A stretch of DNA of 64,000 bases from Deltaproteobacteria bacterium (GTDB taxonomy: Bacteria; Desulfobacterota; Desulfobulbia; Desulfobulbales; Desulfurivibrionaceae). The DNA lies in the NCBI GenBank assembly GCA_013349285.1, contig DUZU01000003.1, positions 40,451 through 104,450 on the forward strand. Direction: 5' to 3'. Under the pieces are notes generated by a model. It was not told the DNA's origin. It saw nothing but the letters and a program-made list of their open reading frames with translations, and searched no databases. Position numbers and translations under genes: made by a program. Below are positions 18,245-26,319 of this stretch, piece after piece. Within the stretch, counting starts at the first letter, position 1; every line of letters starts with the position of its first letter.

Positions 18245-19054
18245 GTGGGGTCTTCTTCCGTGGAATTCATAAAGGATTTCAGCAAAATATTGCTTGCCAC
18301 CTGCAGAGATGTGTTGCCCATTATTATTCTCATCACCGGCTTCCAGGTCCTGGTTTTGCGTCAGCCTATTCCTCATCTTCGTCGTCTTATTGTCGGCGGA
18401 ATCTATGTAGTGCTAGGCCTTGCCCTGTTTCTGGCAGGACTTGATAAAGCGCTTTTCCCCCTGGGAAAAATCATGGCGGCCCAGCTGTCTGATCCCGCCT
18501 TTATTTATGGTGTGGGTGAAGTTGTTATGGAGGCCGACTGGCAGGCTTATGGGTGGGTGTATCTGTTTGCGGCCATGATCGGCTTTTCCACCACCATCGC
18601 CGAACCGTCTCTCATTGCGGTGGCCTATAAGGCCCATGAGGTATCAGCCGGAACGATCAGCCAATGGGGGTTAAGAATCACTGTTGCCCTAGGAGTCGCT
18701 TTCGGCATAAGTCTTGGGACATTCCGCATTGTCACCGGCACACCACTTTATCTCTATATTCTTGTTGGTTACCTGATCGTTATTGTTCAAACCATATTTG
18801 CACCCAAAGGTATCATTCCCTTGGCGTATGATTCCGGAGGAGTCACTACGTCAACAGTAACAGTACCGCTGGTGGCAGCGCTTGGCCTAGGGTTGTCCGC
18901 CACCGTTCCGGGAAGAAATCCCGCCCTTGACGGTTTTGGCCTGATTGCTTTTGCCAGTCTTTTTCCAATTATAACCGTTATGGGCTATGCTCAAATTATA
19001 CACTGGCTTAATATACGCAAAATAAAATTCATGGAGAAAAATAATGCGCTTTAA
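18245..19054 (+). CDS. DUF1538 membrane protein, second copy
   Basis: A 269-residue paralogue of the preceding gene, starting at GTG two bases after its stop. The same blocks are present: GFSTTIAEPSLIAVAYKA and [20 protein letters not shown], then [12 protein letters not shown]. Between them lies a longer loop (about residues 80-105, with a Trp-rich segment). The last residues are basic and overlap the start of the PII-like gene by 11 bases, which implies translational coupling. The two copies could form a heterodimer. Confidence 0.85.
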   Translation: MGSSSVEFIKDFSKILLATCRDVLPIIILITGFQVLVLRQPIPHLRRLIVGGIYVVLGLALFLAGLDKALFPLGKIMAAQLSDPAFIYGVGEVVMEADWQAYGWVYLFAAMIGFSTTIAEPSLIAVAYKAHEVSAGTISQWGLRITVALGVAFGISLGTFRIVTGTPLYLYILVGYLIVIVQTIFAPKGIIPLAYDSGGVTTSTVTVPLVAALGLGLSATVPGRNPALDGFGLIAFASLFPIITVMGYAQIIHWLNIRKIKFMEKNNAL

Positions 19055-19391
19055 ACTCATTTTATCCTCGGTTAAAGCTGATATCACAGACCATATTGTT
19101 GATACGGCTAAAAAGGCAGGAGCCACCGGGGCAACAATCATCCCGGCCAGGGGTACAGGCATCCATGAAGCGAAAACATTTTTTGGCCTTTCGCTGGAAG
19201 CACAGACCGACATCATCATGCTCCTTGTCGAAGAACATCTTGTTTCCAAAATCCTGGATACGATAAAAGAGGCGGGAGAATTCCATAAGCCCGGCACGGG
19301 CATCGCCTTTGTGGTCCCGGTAGAGCATGTTGTGGGCCTGGAAAGCCAGATAGAAATATTTAAAGAAGAAGTTCGGGAAAGTTATTTTTAA
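19044..19391 (+). CDS. PII-like signalling protein linked to the DUF1538 transporter
   Basis: A 115-residue protein with the PII (GlnB-like) ferredoxin fold signature. It has a first strand FKLILSSV, a region corresponding to the T-loop (PARGTGIHEAKTFFGLSLE) without the uridylylation tyrosine context YRG, then LLVEEHLVSKILDTI. The B-loop-like KPGTGIAFVVPVEHV follows. Proteins of this type bind adenine nucleotides and block or open a membrane partner. The start lies inside the end of the second DUF1538 gene, with GGAG upstream, so the partner is almost certainly that carrier rather than AmtB, which is 20 kb away. Confidence 0.8.
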   Translation: MRFKLILSSVKADITDHIVDTAKKAGATGATIIPARGTGIHEAKTFFGLSLEAQTDIIMLLVEEHLVSKILDTIKEAGEFHKPGTGIAFVVPVEHVVGLESQIEIFKEEVRESYF

Positions 19392-19481
19392 GCAGTCAAA
19401 TATAATAAAAGCAATTACACCCCATCCAGGGGTTCTGAACTTAGTCCCGAATCGGGGTTATTTTTATACAGGGAGAAAATC

Positions 19482-19886
19482 ATGGAACCTGACAACAAAA
19501 GAATAATACGGGCAAGAGACGTAATGCGTAAAGGAATTGTCTCTATCGACGGCATGGCCACCGCCAGGGAGGCTGCCGCCCAAATGCGGTCTGAAAAAAA
19601 CTCATATCTTCTGGTCAAAAAACGACATGCTGACGATGCTTGGGGTATACTGGTCGTTCAGGACTTAATTAAAGGGGTGATCATAGCAGGTCGCTCTCCA
19701 TCTGAGGTTAATGTCTATGAAATCATGACGAAACCTGTTATCACCGTGCCGGCTGACATGGACATCCGCTATGTTGCCCGCCTTCTCTACCGAGCCGGCA
19801 TACGAAGAGCTCCGGTCGAGGATGGAGGCGAACTTATCGGGATGATTTCTCTCTCCTCCTTGATTCTTGATAGTGAGATATTTTAG
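19482..19886 (+). CDS. Two-CBS-domain protein
   Basis: A 134-residue protein made of two CBS motifs (about 10-70 and 75-132), each with the A-x(2)-M and hydrophobic strand pattern: VMRKGIVSIDG...AAAQM, and IMTKPVITVPADMDIRYVARLLYRAGIRRAPV. CBS pairs bind adenosine nucleotides or SAM and act as energy or ionic-strength sensors. The gene follows the PII-like gene by 90 bases and has an AGGGAG site. Placed here, it would be a second sensor for the DUF1538 carrier. Confidence 0.85.
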   Translation: MEPDNKRIIRARDVMRKGIVSIDGMATAREAAAQMRSEKNSYLLVKKRHADDAWGILVVQDLIKGVIIAGRSPSEVNVYEIMTKPVITVPADMDIRYVARLLYRAGIRRAPVEDGGELIGMISLSSLILDSEIF

Positions 19887-20099
19887 TACCTAAGCAGGGA
19901 GGTATGGAAAAAAATTCCAGCTCAACCGGGGGAGTCTCTGTTGGATAACATAGTTACCCATTAACGAATAAATGGTGCCTCGACAATATGGCCATAAATT
20001 TTAGTTGAAATGCAGATGCTCCTCAACTCTCAAGGGGTACTGAAAACAACCTAGCTCTGTTTGGTTAGGAACTTATCCTTTGTCAAAAGGAGGTTGTCA

Positions 20100-20255
20100 A
20101 TGTTACCTTTTTACTCAGCGATCAAGACGATATTGCGCCTGAAAAGAAAATGCCCCAAATGCGGTAAGGAACAACTGGTTATACCTAGTAAAAAAAATAG
20201 CACCGTACCCTGCAAATTTTGCAAAGCAAGTATTCCTCCGCCCAAAGAGGTATAG
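20100..20255 (+). CDS. Small zinc-ribbon protein
   Basis: A 51-residue basic protein with two CxxC knuckles (C18-x2-C21 and C38-x2-C41) 16 residues apart, enough for one zinc site. The ATG at 20100 has an ideal AAAGGAGG site six bases away; an upstream in-frame GTG at 20061 does not. Function unknown; such miniproteins often bind nucleic acid or act as small folding units. The 210 bases before it hold nothing recognisable. Confidence 0.6.
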   Translation: MLPFYSAIKTILRLKRKCPKCGKEQLVIPSKKNSTVPCKFCKASIPPPKEV

Positions 20256-20374
20256 CAAAAGTTTGCGTTTCATTGAATATTCTGGTTTACATATAATGTC
20301 TAACCTCTATACTTATTTTTTTACAAATAATCGCCGGCATCTCCCCAACAAATGCATCTGATTAACCATGTTAA

Positions 20375-20431
20375 CTTACGCACTTAAGGCCAGGACAAGA
20401 CCGGCGCCCCGAACACATAACCCGGCGTAAG
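20375..20431 (+). promoter_or_regulatory. Structured leader of nhaA (possible cation riboswitch)
   Basis: A perfect 7-bp stem, CTTACGC with GCGTAAG, encloses 43 GC-rich bases with GGCC, CCGG and CGGC blocks able to pair internally. It ends 30 bases before the nhaA start, which itself has no Shine-Dalgarno site. Li+-sensing riboswitches (nhaA-I and nhaA-II motifs) are known upstream of nhaA genes; whether this matches either consensus I cannot check here. Confidence 0.3.
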
Positions 20432-20461
20432 ATAATTAAAACGCGACAACAACAAAAACCC

Positions 20462-21646
20462 ATGACTAATAGCCAAGAATCATCCATATCAAGTTTTTTT
20501 AAAATGGAGTCAGCAGGCGGTATCACCCTCATGCTTGCGGCCGCTCTTGCACTTGTGTGTGCAAATACGCCATTACAAGTTTATTACACCTTGCTTCTTG
20601 ACACCCCTGTGGAAATCAGAATCGGCAGTCTGGAGATCGCTAAACCATTACTGCTCTGGATCAACGATGGTTTAATGGCGGTATTCTTTTTTCTGGTCGG
20701 CCTCGAACTGAAACGGGAACTTATTGAAGGTGAGCTTTCGGATAAACGCAATATTATTCTTCCCGGCGTTGGGGCGATTGGCGGCATGGCTATTCCGGCC
20801 TTGATTTATACCTTTTTTAACAGCAGCGACGCCACGGCCATGGACGGCTGGGCAATCCCCGCGGCCACCGACATTGCCTTTGCCTTGGGAGTGTTATCCC
20901 TGCTAGGCCCTAGGGTCCCAACCAGCCTGAAAATCTTCCTTACCTCGTTGGCAATCTTTGATGACATCGGGGCTATATTAATCATAGCTGTTTTCTATAC
21001 CGAAAAACTTTCTCTGGCTGCGCTGATAATTGTTGCATGTTGCATCCCCATTCTTGCCTTTTTAAACAAGCAGAATAACGGATCGAGAAGCTTATATATC
21101 ATGCTCGGCGTTATAATGTGGATGGCGATGTTGAAGTCCGGCGTCCATGCGACCCTGGCCGGGGTGGTGATGGCCATGTTCATCCCGATGCAGTCAAAAA
21201 CCGATGAAAATTACTCCCCGCTCAAGGATTTGGAACATGATCTCCATCCGGTGGTGGCATTTTTTATCCTGCCGATCTTCGCCTTTGCCAATGCCGGCAT
21301 AAGTTTTACCGGGGTAGGCATCGACCAGATTCTTCACCACGTACCGGTCGGCATCGCCCTGGGCTTATTTTTGGGCAAGCAGGTTGGGGTTTTCGGGCTA
21401 TGTTGGCTGGCCGTTAAGCTGAACCTGACCAGCCTGCCGAAAACAATGTCCTGGGGTTCGCTGTACGGCACGGCGGCGCTGTGCGGCATCGGCTTTACCA
21501 TGAGTCTGTTTATCGGCTCCCTGGCCTTTGAGCAAACCCAGGTCAACCTGTTATTTGACGAACGGCTCGGAATTATTTTGGGGTCATTGGCCTCGGGGGT
21601 GGTCGGTTATCTGGTCTTACGACTCTTACCCCAACATGATGGCTGA
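20462..21646 (+). CDS. nhaA: Na+/H+ antiporter NhaA
   Basis: A 394-residue inner-membrane antiporter that exports Na+ or Li+ in exchange for protons. It has the conserved blocks FFLVGLELKRELIEGELS and AATDIAFALGVLSLLG (D137). It also has LAIFDDIGAI with the ion-binding aspartate pair D167-D168, corresponding to D163/D164 of the E. coli enzyme, and YGTAALCGIGFTMSLFIGSLAF. Length is normal for the family. The ATG has no ribosome site but lies behind a structured leader. If the neighbouring Rnf complex pumps Na+, NhaA would share the sodium cycle. Confidence 0.92.
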   Translation: MTNSQESSISSFFKMESAGGITLMLAAALALVCANTPLQVYYTLLLDTPVEIRIGSLEIAKPLLLWINDGLMAVFFFLVGLELKRELIEGELSDKRNIILPGVGAIGGMAIPALIYTFFNSSDATAMDGWAIPAATDIAFALGVLSLLGPRVPTSLKIFLTSLAIFDDIGAILIIAVFYTEKLSLAALIIVACCIPILAFLNKQNNGSRSLYIMLGVIMWMAMLKSGVHATLAGVVMAMFIPMQSKTDENYSPLKDLEHDLHPVVAFFILPIFAFANAGISFTGVGIDQILHHVPVGIALGLFLGKQVGVFGLCWLAVKLNLTSLPKTMSWGSLYGTAALCGIGFTMSLFIGSLAFEQTQVNLLFDERLGIILGSLASGVVGYLVLRLLPQHDG

Positions 21647-21702
21647 GCAAAGCAAGGTTCCGACCATCCCCGCCCCGGCAACGGCACGTTGTGCACTCCA
21701 CC

Positions 21703-21738
21703 TCAAAAAAAAGGGCCGTCCCAACGGGACAGCCCTTT
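21703..21738 (-). terminator. Rho-independent terminator of the rnf-apbE operon
   Basis: A 12-bp stem AAGGGC-x-GTCCC with one C-A mismatch and a three-base loop, followed on the minus strand by eight T. It lies about 30 bases past the apbE stop and 60 past the convergent nhaA stop. Confidence 0.8.
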
Positions 21739-21766
21739 GCACCAACAAAAATCAGCGAGATATTGC

Positions 21767-22816
21767 TCAGCCGAATGCCTTCCAGCCCTTGGATTGCATC
21801 GTTACCCCGTTCTGTCTGACAACAAAACACTCACAATAGGGCTGGCGGTTGATGAAGCTGACCCCCTCGCTAGGCTCCATCACGAAAACGCTGGTGGCCA
21901 GGGCATCGGCATCCATGACCGAAGCGGCCTTGACCGTGACGCTGGTGGCGAGCAGCGGCGAATGCCCGGTGTGGCTATCGACGATATGGTGGAACATCCT
22001 TTCCTTATCGTAAAAGATCTCATAGTTGCCCGAAGTGGCGATGGCGCCATTGGTCATCTTGATGACGGCCGGATACTGTTTCTGCTTGGCCGGATCCTGA
22101 ATGGCCACGGTCCAGGGCTTGTTGCCGGCCGCGGCGCCATTGGTGCGGATATCGCCGCCCGCATTGATCAGGTGATTGGTAATCCCCTGCTGGGCCAGCA
22201 GTGAAGAGATGCGGTCAACAATAAAGCCCTTGGCAATGCCGTCGAGGGTGATCCCCATTTCCGGCCGGGTAAAGCTGATCCGGCCGTTCTCGATCCGGAT
22301 GTATTCGGAGCCGATTTTGGCCAACTCGGCCGTAATCTCGGCCTCGCTGGGTTTCAGGCCGGCGGCAAAACGTTGCTTGTAAAGATCAACCAGGGGCTTG
22401 ACCGTGATGTCAAAGGCGCCGTTGGTCTGCTTATGATAATAAAGGGAGCGGGAAACCAGCTCGACAACCTCTGAGGAGTCAAACTCCAACGCCCCGTTAT
22501 CGTTAAGCAGCGAGACCATGGAGGCTGCATCGTAACGGCTCAACAGGGCGGTCAGCCGGTCAATCTCGTCAAAGGCCAAGCCGATAGCCTGTTCCGCCTG
22601 ATCCCGAGAAGAGTGGATGGCGGTAATCGACACATAGGTGCCCATGGCCGTTCTGGTGCGGGAAACCTTATACTCGTTCCTGCCAAAGAGAACCGCTTCG
22701 GCCTTATCAACGGAGAACAGAGCGGTAGAGGCTGCTCCAAGCCCGAGCAGGCCAGAGAGCTTCAGGAATGATCTTTTTTTCTGATCACAGGCTTCCGCCG
22801 TTTTAATCATTTTCAT
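21767..22816 (-). CDS. apbE: FAD:protein FMN transferase ApbE
   Basis: A 349-residue exported enzyme that moves FMN from FAD onto threonine residues of target proteins. The N-terminus has a Tat-like signal (KRSFLKLSGLLG, then an Ala-rich region to about residue 38). Family motifs are ITLDGIAKGFIVDR, NAGGDIRTNG, HIVDSHTG and the metal-binding region ASVMDADALATSVFVM. The ATG at 22816 has AGAGG eight bases upstream; a longer frame is not needed. It is the last gene of the rnf operon, and its substrates are expected to be RnfG and RnfD, both of which have the target motif. Confidence 0.92.
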   Translation of the reverse strand: MKMIKTAEACDQKKRSFLKLSGLLGLGAASTALFSVDKAEAVLFGRNEYKVSRTRTAMGTYVSITAIHSSRDQAEQAIGLAFDEIDRLTALLSRYDAASMVSLLNDNGALEFDSSEVVELVSRSLYYHKQTNGAFDITVKPLVDLYKQRFAAGLKPSEAEITAELAKIGSEYIRIENGRISFTRPEMGITLDGIAKGFIVDRISSLLAQQGITNHLINAGGDIRTNGAAAGNKPWTVAIQDPAKQKQYPAVIKMTNGAIATSGNYEIFYDKERMFHHIVDSHTGHSPLLATSVTVKAASVMDADALATSVFVMEPSEGVSFINRQPYCECFVVRQNGVTMQSKGWKAFG

Positions 22817-22896
22817 GGCTTTCCTCTTTTTTACTATCAATAACCACCCCGTCAACCAGGGGTCCGGTCTTCAAATTTACGGCAAATATTTGCAAA

Positions 22897-23769
22897 TCAA
22901 CCCGCCATCCTCAAGCCGGCCGCCTGGCGGGCGACAAAATTTCGGCCATCATATTTACGCATGATCTTACGGGGACATTTCTCAACACAGACCTCCTCGC
23001 AGGCGGATCCATAGGCGATACATTTCTCATGGTCGACCTTGATCAGGCCGCCCTCGTAGGCCACCGCCTCGGCCGGACATTTTTTGACGCACATCTTACA
23101 CGAGATACAGCCGACCTCGCAGACCTTGGTCACATTCTTGCCGAGATCCTTGGTGCTGCAGGGCACATAGACCCGGGCCTTGAGGGTCTGCAACTCGATG
23201 ACCCTCTTGGGGCAGGTCTTGACACAGGTGCCGCAACTCACGCATTTATCCGGATCGACCACTGGAAAATTCTCGACCATGGTAATCGCGTCAAAGGGAC
23301 AGGCCTGGGCACACTCGCCAAGCCCGATACAGGCATACTGACAGGCGGAAGGACCGCCGAAGCCGAGATTGGCCGCGGTACAAGAGGCAAAACCGATATA
23401 TTCGTGCTTGTGGCTAACCCTGCCCTCCTGGCGCGAACAGCGAACCAGGGCGATCATGTCTTCCATCGCCGCCATCTTCTTGCCGGTCAACACCGCCACT
23501 TTTTCGGCCACCGCTTCCTTGCCGGGAAAACACAGGTTCGGCGGCACATCCGGATCATTGACCACGGCGATGGCATAGCCCTCGCAACCCGGATAACCGC
23601 AGCCGCCGCACTGGGCTCCGGCCAGGGACTCAAGAACCTCTTCGATCAACGGGTTTGACTCCACCGCAAACCGGTGCGCGGCCAGGGCAAGACCGATGCC
23701 GAAAAAAAGGCCGATGCAGACAAGCAGGGCCACACCGCCCAAGGCTAACTTAACTAATGCTGGATCCAT
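22897..23769 (-). CDS. rnfB: Rnf complex subunit B, multi-cluster ferredoxin
   Basis: A 290-residue subunit. An N-terminal membrane helix (about 8-28) is followed by the CGGCGYPGCEGYA cluster domain found in RnfB. Several further four-cysteine motifs follow: CIGLGECAQACPFDAI, CVSCGTCVKTCPKRVI, CEVGCISCKMCVKKCP and CIAYGSACEEVCVEKCP. It accepts electrons from reduced ferredoxin and passes them into the complex. Length and cluster count fit the longer RnfB type. An AGAGGTG ribosome site precedes the ATG; the gene is 34 bases after rnfA. Confidence 0.92.
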   Translation of the reverse strand: MDPALVKLALGGVALLVCIGLFFGIGLALAAHRFAVESNPLIEEVLESLAGAQCGGCGYPGCEGYAIAVVNDPDVPPNLCFPGKEAVAEKVAVLTGKKMAAMEDMIALVRCSRQEGRVSHKHEYIGFASCTAANLGFGGPSACQYACIGLGECAQACPFDAITMVENFPVVDPDKCVSCGTCVKTCPKRVIELQTLKARVYVPCSTKDLGKNVTKVCEVGCISCKMCVKKCPAEAVAYEGGLIKVDHEKCIAYGSACEEVCVEKCPRKIMRKYDGRNFVARQAAGLRMAG

Positions 23770-23803
23770 ATAATAACACCTCTGCGCAGGTTAATGCTTC
23801 CTG

Positions 23804-24748
23804 CTAAAAAAGAGAAAGTCCGGAAAAGCCTAAAAATGCCAGGGCAAACTGACCGGCAACAATAAAGGCAATGGGCACGCCTTTAAAGGTTTTTGGCACA
23901 TTGGCAAACTCCATGCGCTCGCGCACGGAAGACATCAGATAAAGGGCCAGCAAAAAGCCGCCGCCGGCGCCCAGGGAAAGCATAAAGGTTTCCAGAAAAT
24001 TGTACTCGTTATCGGCCAGAATCAACGGCACCGCGATGATAACACAGTTGGCGATCACCAGCACCAGGTAGACCCCGAAGGAATTGAAAAGCGCCGGGTT
24101 CACCTTGCGCAGCACCGTATCCACCGCCTGCACCGTAAGGGAAACCAGGCCGATGAAGATCACGATCTGTAGAAAATTAAGATCAAAGGGCTTTAAGACG
24201 TACTGATAGAAAAACCAGCTCATGATCGCGGAAACCACCATGACCAGGGTAAAGGTAAAGCCCATGCCCTTGGCCGTGTCCTTGCGCTTGGAGGTGCCGA
24301 AGAACACGCAGAGGCCGAGATACTTGGTGAAGACAAAGTTATTGATCAACAAGGCGCTGATCAGAATCGACAACAGATAACCGAAGTAGGACTTGGAGAC
24401 CTTGAACTTGGCCGCCCCGGCGGGCTCGATATTGTTGATGATCACCACATGGGGCTGGGTGGTGTTGAGGGGCTCGGCAAAACGAACCGAGGCGGTCAGG
24501 CCGTCATCGGCCAGCGAAACGCTTTGCACCGCCAACCGGATATCCGGATCAGGCTCTTCGTAGACCGCATAGTTGCCGACCTCCTCCACCGCGGCCTTGT
24601 CAACCGGCCGGGCAAAGGTAACGGTGATCTCATTGTCGTCGCCAAAGCTCTGGCCGGCAATCAGCTCCTGGGCCTGGGCCAGGACCGGCAAGACGCAGAC
24701 GAGAACCAGACTCAGTAACAGCCGATGGATTATTTTTATATTGCTCAT
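23804..24748 (-). CDS. rnfA: Rnf complex subunit A with an N-terminal Ig-like periplasmic extension
   Basis: A 314-residue protein; usual RnfA is about 190. Residues 121-314 are standard RnfA with six helices (YFGYLLSILISALLINNFVFTK, the GLCVFFG cysteine motif). Residues 1-26 look like a signal peptide (LLLSLVLVCVLPVLAQAQ). Residues 30-115 form a beta-rich module (ITVTFARPVD, NYAVYE, LADDGLTASVRFAEPLN) resembling bacterial Ig-like domains of the SbsA/Big_5 type. The ATG at 24748 lies four bases past the rnfE stop, so the extension is in frame and translated from the operon; a TTG start further upstream overlaps rnfE. RnfA and RnfE form the inner-membrane core that carries an iron-sulfur centre. 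Confidence 0.88.
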   Translation of the reverse strand: MSNIKIIHRLLLSLVLVCVLPVLAQAQELIAGQSFGDDNEITVTFARPVDKAAVEEVGNYAVYEEPDPDIRLAVQSVSLADDGLTASVRFAEPLNTTQPHVVIINNIEPAGAAKFKVSKSYFGYLLSILISALLINNFVFTKYLGLCVFFGTSKRKDTAKGMGFTFTLVMVVSAIMSWFFYQYVLKPFDLNFLQIVIFIGLVSLTVQAVDTVLRKVNPALFNSFGVYLVLVIANCVIIAVPLILADNEYNFLETFMLSLGAGGGFLLALYLMSSVRERMEFANVPKTFKGVPIAFIVAGQFALAFLGFSGLSLF

Positions 24749-24752
24749 AAGG

Positions 24753-25370
24753 TTAAGCCCGCTGTTTTGAACGTTTATAGACAATCTCAATCCAGTTGAA
24801 AAAGGCCATCATCAAGCCGACACAGAAAAAACCGGCAAAGGGCAGCACGAAAAAGAGCAGCGGCTTGAAGCCCAGGATATCGTAGCCGAGAATGGTGCCC
24901 AGCCCCAACAGCTCCCGGATAAAGCCGATGGCCATCATCCCGACCATGAAACCAAGCCCCATGCCGATCCCGTCCCAGAAGGAGGCGTTGACGCTTTCCT
25001 TGCAGGCAAACATCTCCAGCCGCATGGTGATAATGGCAAAGGCCACGATCAGCTTGATAAAAATGCCCATCTTGGCATAAGCCTCCGGCAGATAGGCGGC
25101 CAGCACCAGATCAATGACCGTCACCCAGGTGGCGATGGTCAGGGTATAGGTGGGGATCCTGATCCGCGGATGGATTTTATTTTTAAACACGGCAATGGTG
25201 CAACTGGAGAAGACCTGAACAAAAAGTACCGCCACCCCGAGCATGAAGCCGTTCATCACCGTGGTGCTGATTCCCACCGCCGGACACATGGAAAGAACCA
25301 GCCGGAAAATGGGGTTCTCGTTGAGAATACCATTAACCACCAGTTGTAGATTTGATTTATCCGTTGCCAC
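24753..25370 (-). CDS. rnfE: Rnf complex subunit E
   Basis: A 205-residue six-helix membrane protein homologous to RnfA, NqrD and RnfE. It carries the cysteine motif SMCPAVGIST in the first helix and a second one, VFSSCTIAVFKN. GTG start with GAGG seven bases upstream. It pairs with RnfA in the membrane core and lies 43 bases after rnfG. Length normal. Confidence 0.92.
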   Translation of the reverse strand: MATDKSNLQLVVNGILNENPIFRLVLSMCPAVGISTTVMNGFMLGVAVLFVQVFSSCTIAVFKNKIHPRIRIPTYTLTIATWVTVIDLVLAAYLPEAYAKMGIFIKLIVAFAIITMRLEMFACKESVNASFWDGIGMGLGFMVGMMAIGFIRELLGLGTILGYDILGFKPLLFFVLPFAGFFCVGLMMAFFNWIEIVYKRSKQRA

Positions 25371-25413
25371 AATATTCCTCCGAAAGCATGAGCTCTTTCC
25401 GGTTTTGCCTCAT

Positions 25414-26319
25414 TTAAAAGGGAACCGCGATCTGCTGCTCGGCAAGCACCTTGTCAAGAATGGAAACCCGGTAGGCGAATTTCTTGACAATCCCCTTGAC
25501 GCCATTGGTTACCGACCGACTCGAAATCGTAGCGCCGGTAAGGGCGTAAATGTCCTTATCCTGATAAAGCTCCTGCACCGCGGCCACATCCGCCGCAGTC
25601 AGCCCGTACTTATCGGCGTCCAGGGCCTTCAGGTAATCATCGGGCAGGGGAACCTTGGCCACGCCAAGTTTTTTAAGGGCGGTAAAAGACTTACCCTTGA
25701 ACTGATTCTTGAAATAATTCTGGACGATCTCGCCGCCCAGACCCGGATCTTCTTCATGCTCCATGATCTCGAGACCGATAACGGTAAAGGACTGATCAAC
25801 CGCCATGATCACCTTGATAAAGGTCTTGAAGCCGGGAAACTCGCCGGGCAGCAGGTAAGCCTGACGCTTGCCGTTGTTGGTGACCACGATGGTTTCATCG
25901 GCATAACGGATTGTTTTTTCAGGACCAAGGGCGGCGGCAATCGCCTGATCGCGCGGACCGAGTTCCGACACCTCTTCCTGGGCAAGCGCCACCGGATAAC
26001 TGCCGAGATAAGCGCCGTCCAACCCGATGGCGACAAAGGTGTAAGCAGCCTTATCCTCCCCGGCCATCGGCACCAGATAACCGACGGAAAGCCCCTGCTG
26101 ATCGGTGACCACATAGCGATAAACTTCATGGAGCGCCAGGGAGGCCGGTTTGGCCTGATCGGCGGTATAGCCGAGCAGGCTGAACATCACCTTCTGCTCA
26201 TTAACATGTTCATTATGTTTCTTGGCCTTGCTGGTAAAGATAAAAGCCGTACCCATCACCAGGCCGGCCAGCAGGCAGGAAACGGTCAACCGGAAGACAA
26301 TAGTCATTATATCTTTCAT
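25414..26319 (-). CDS. rnfG: Rnf complex subunit G, covalent FMN subunit
   Basis: A 301-residue protein with one N-terminal membrane helix (about 8-28) and a periplasmic FMN-binding domain. The site for covalent flavin is the threonine in DIYALTGATISS near residue 268, the ApbE target sequence. EHEEDPGLGGEI is the conserved core of the domain. At about 300 residues it is longer than the usual 190-220; the extra length is mainly a 100-residue region between the anchor and the core (about 50-160). Its ATG overlaps the rnfD stop, with GGAGG upstream. Confidence 0.9.
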   Translation of the reverse strand: MKDIMTIVFRLTVSCLLAGLVMGTAFIFTSKAKKHNEHVNEQKVMFSLLGYTADQAKPASLALHEVYRYVVTDQQGLSVGYLVPMAGEDKAAYTFVAIGLDGAYLGSYPVALAQEEVSELGPRDQAIAAALGPEKTIRYADETIVVTNNGKRQAYLLPGEFPGFKTFIKVIMAVDQSFTVIGLEIMEHEEDPGLGGEIVQNYFKNQFKGKSFTALKKLGVAKVPLPDDYLKALDADKYGLTAADVAAVQELYQDKDIYALTGATISSRSVTNGVKGIVKKFAYRVSILDKVLAEQQIAVPF

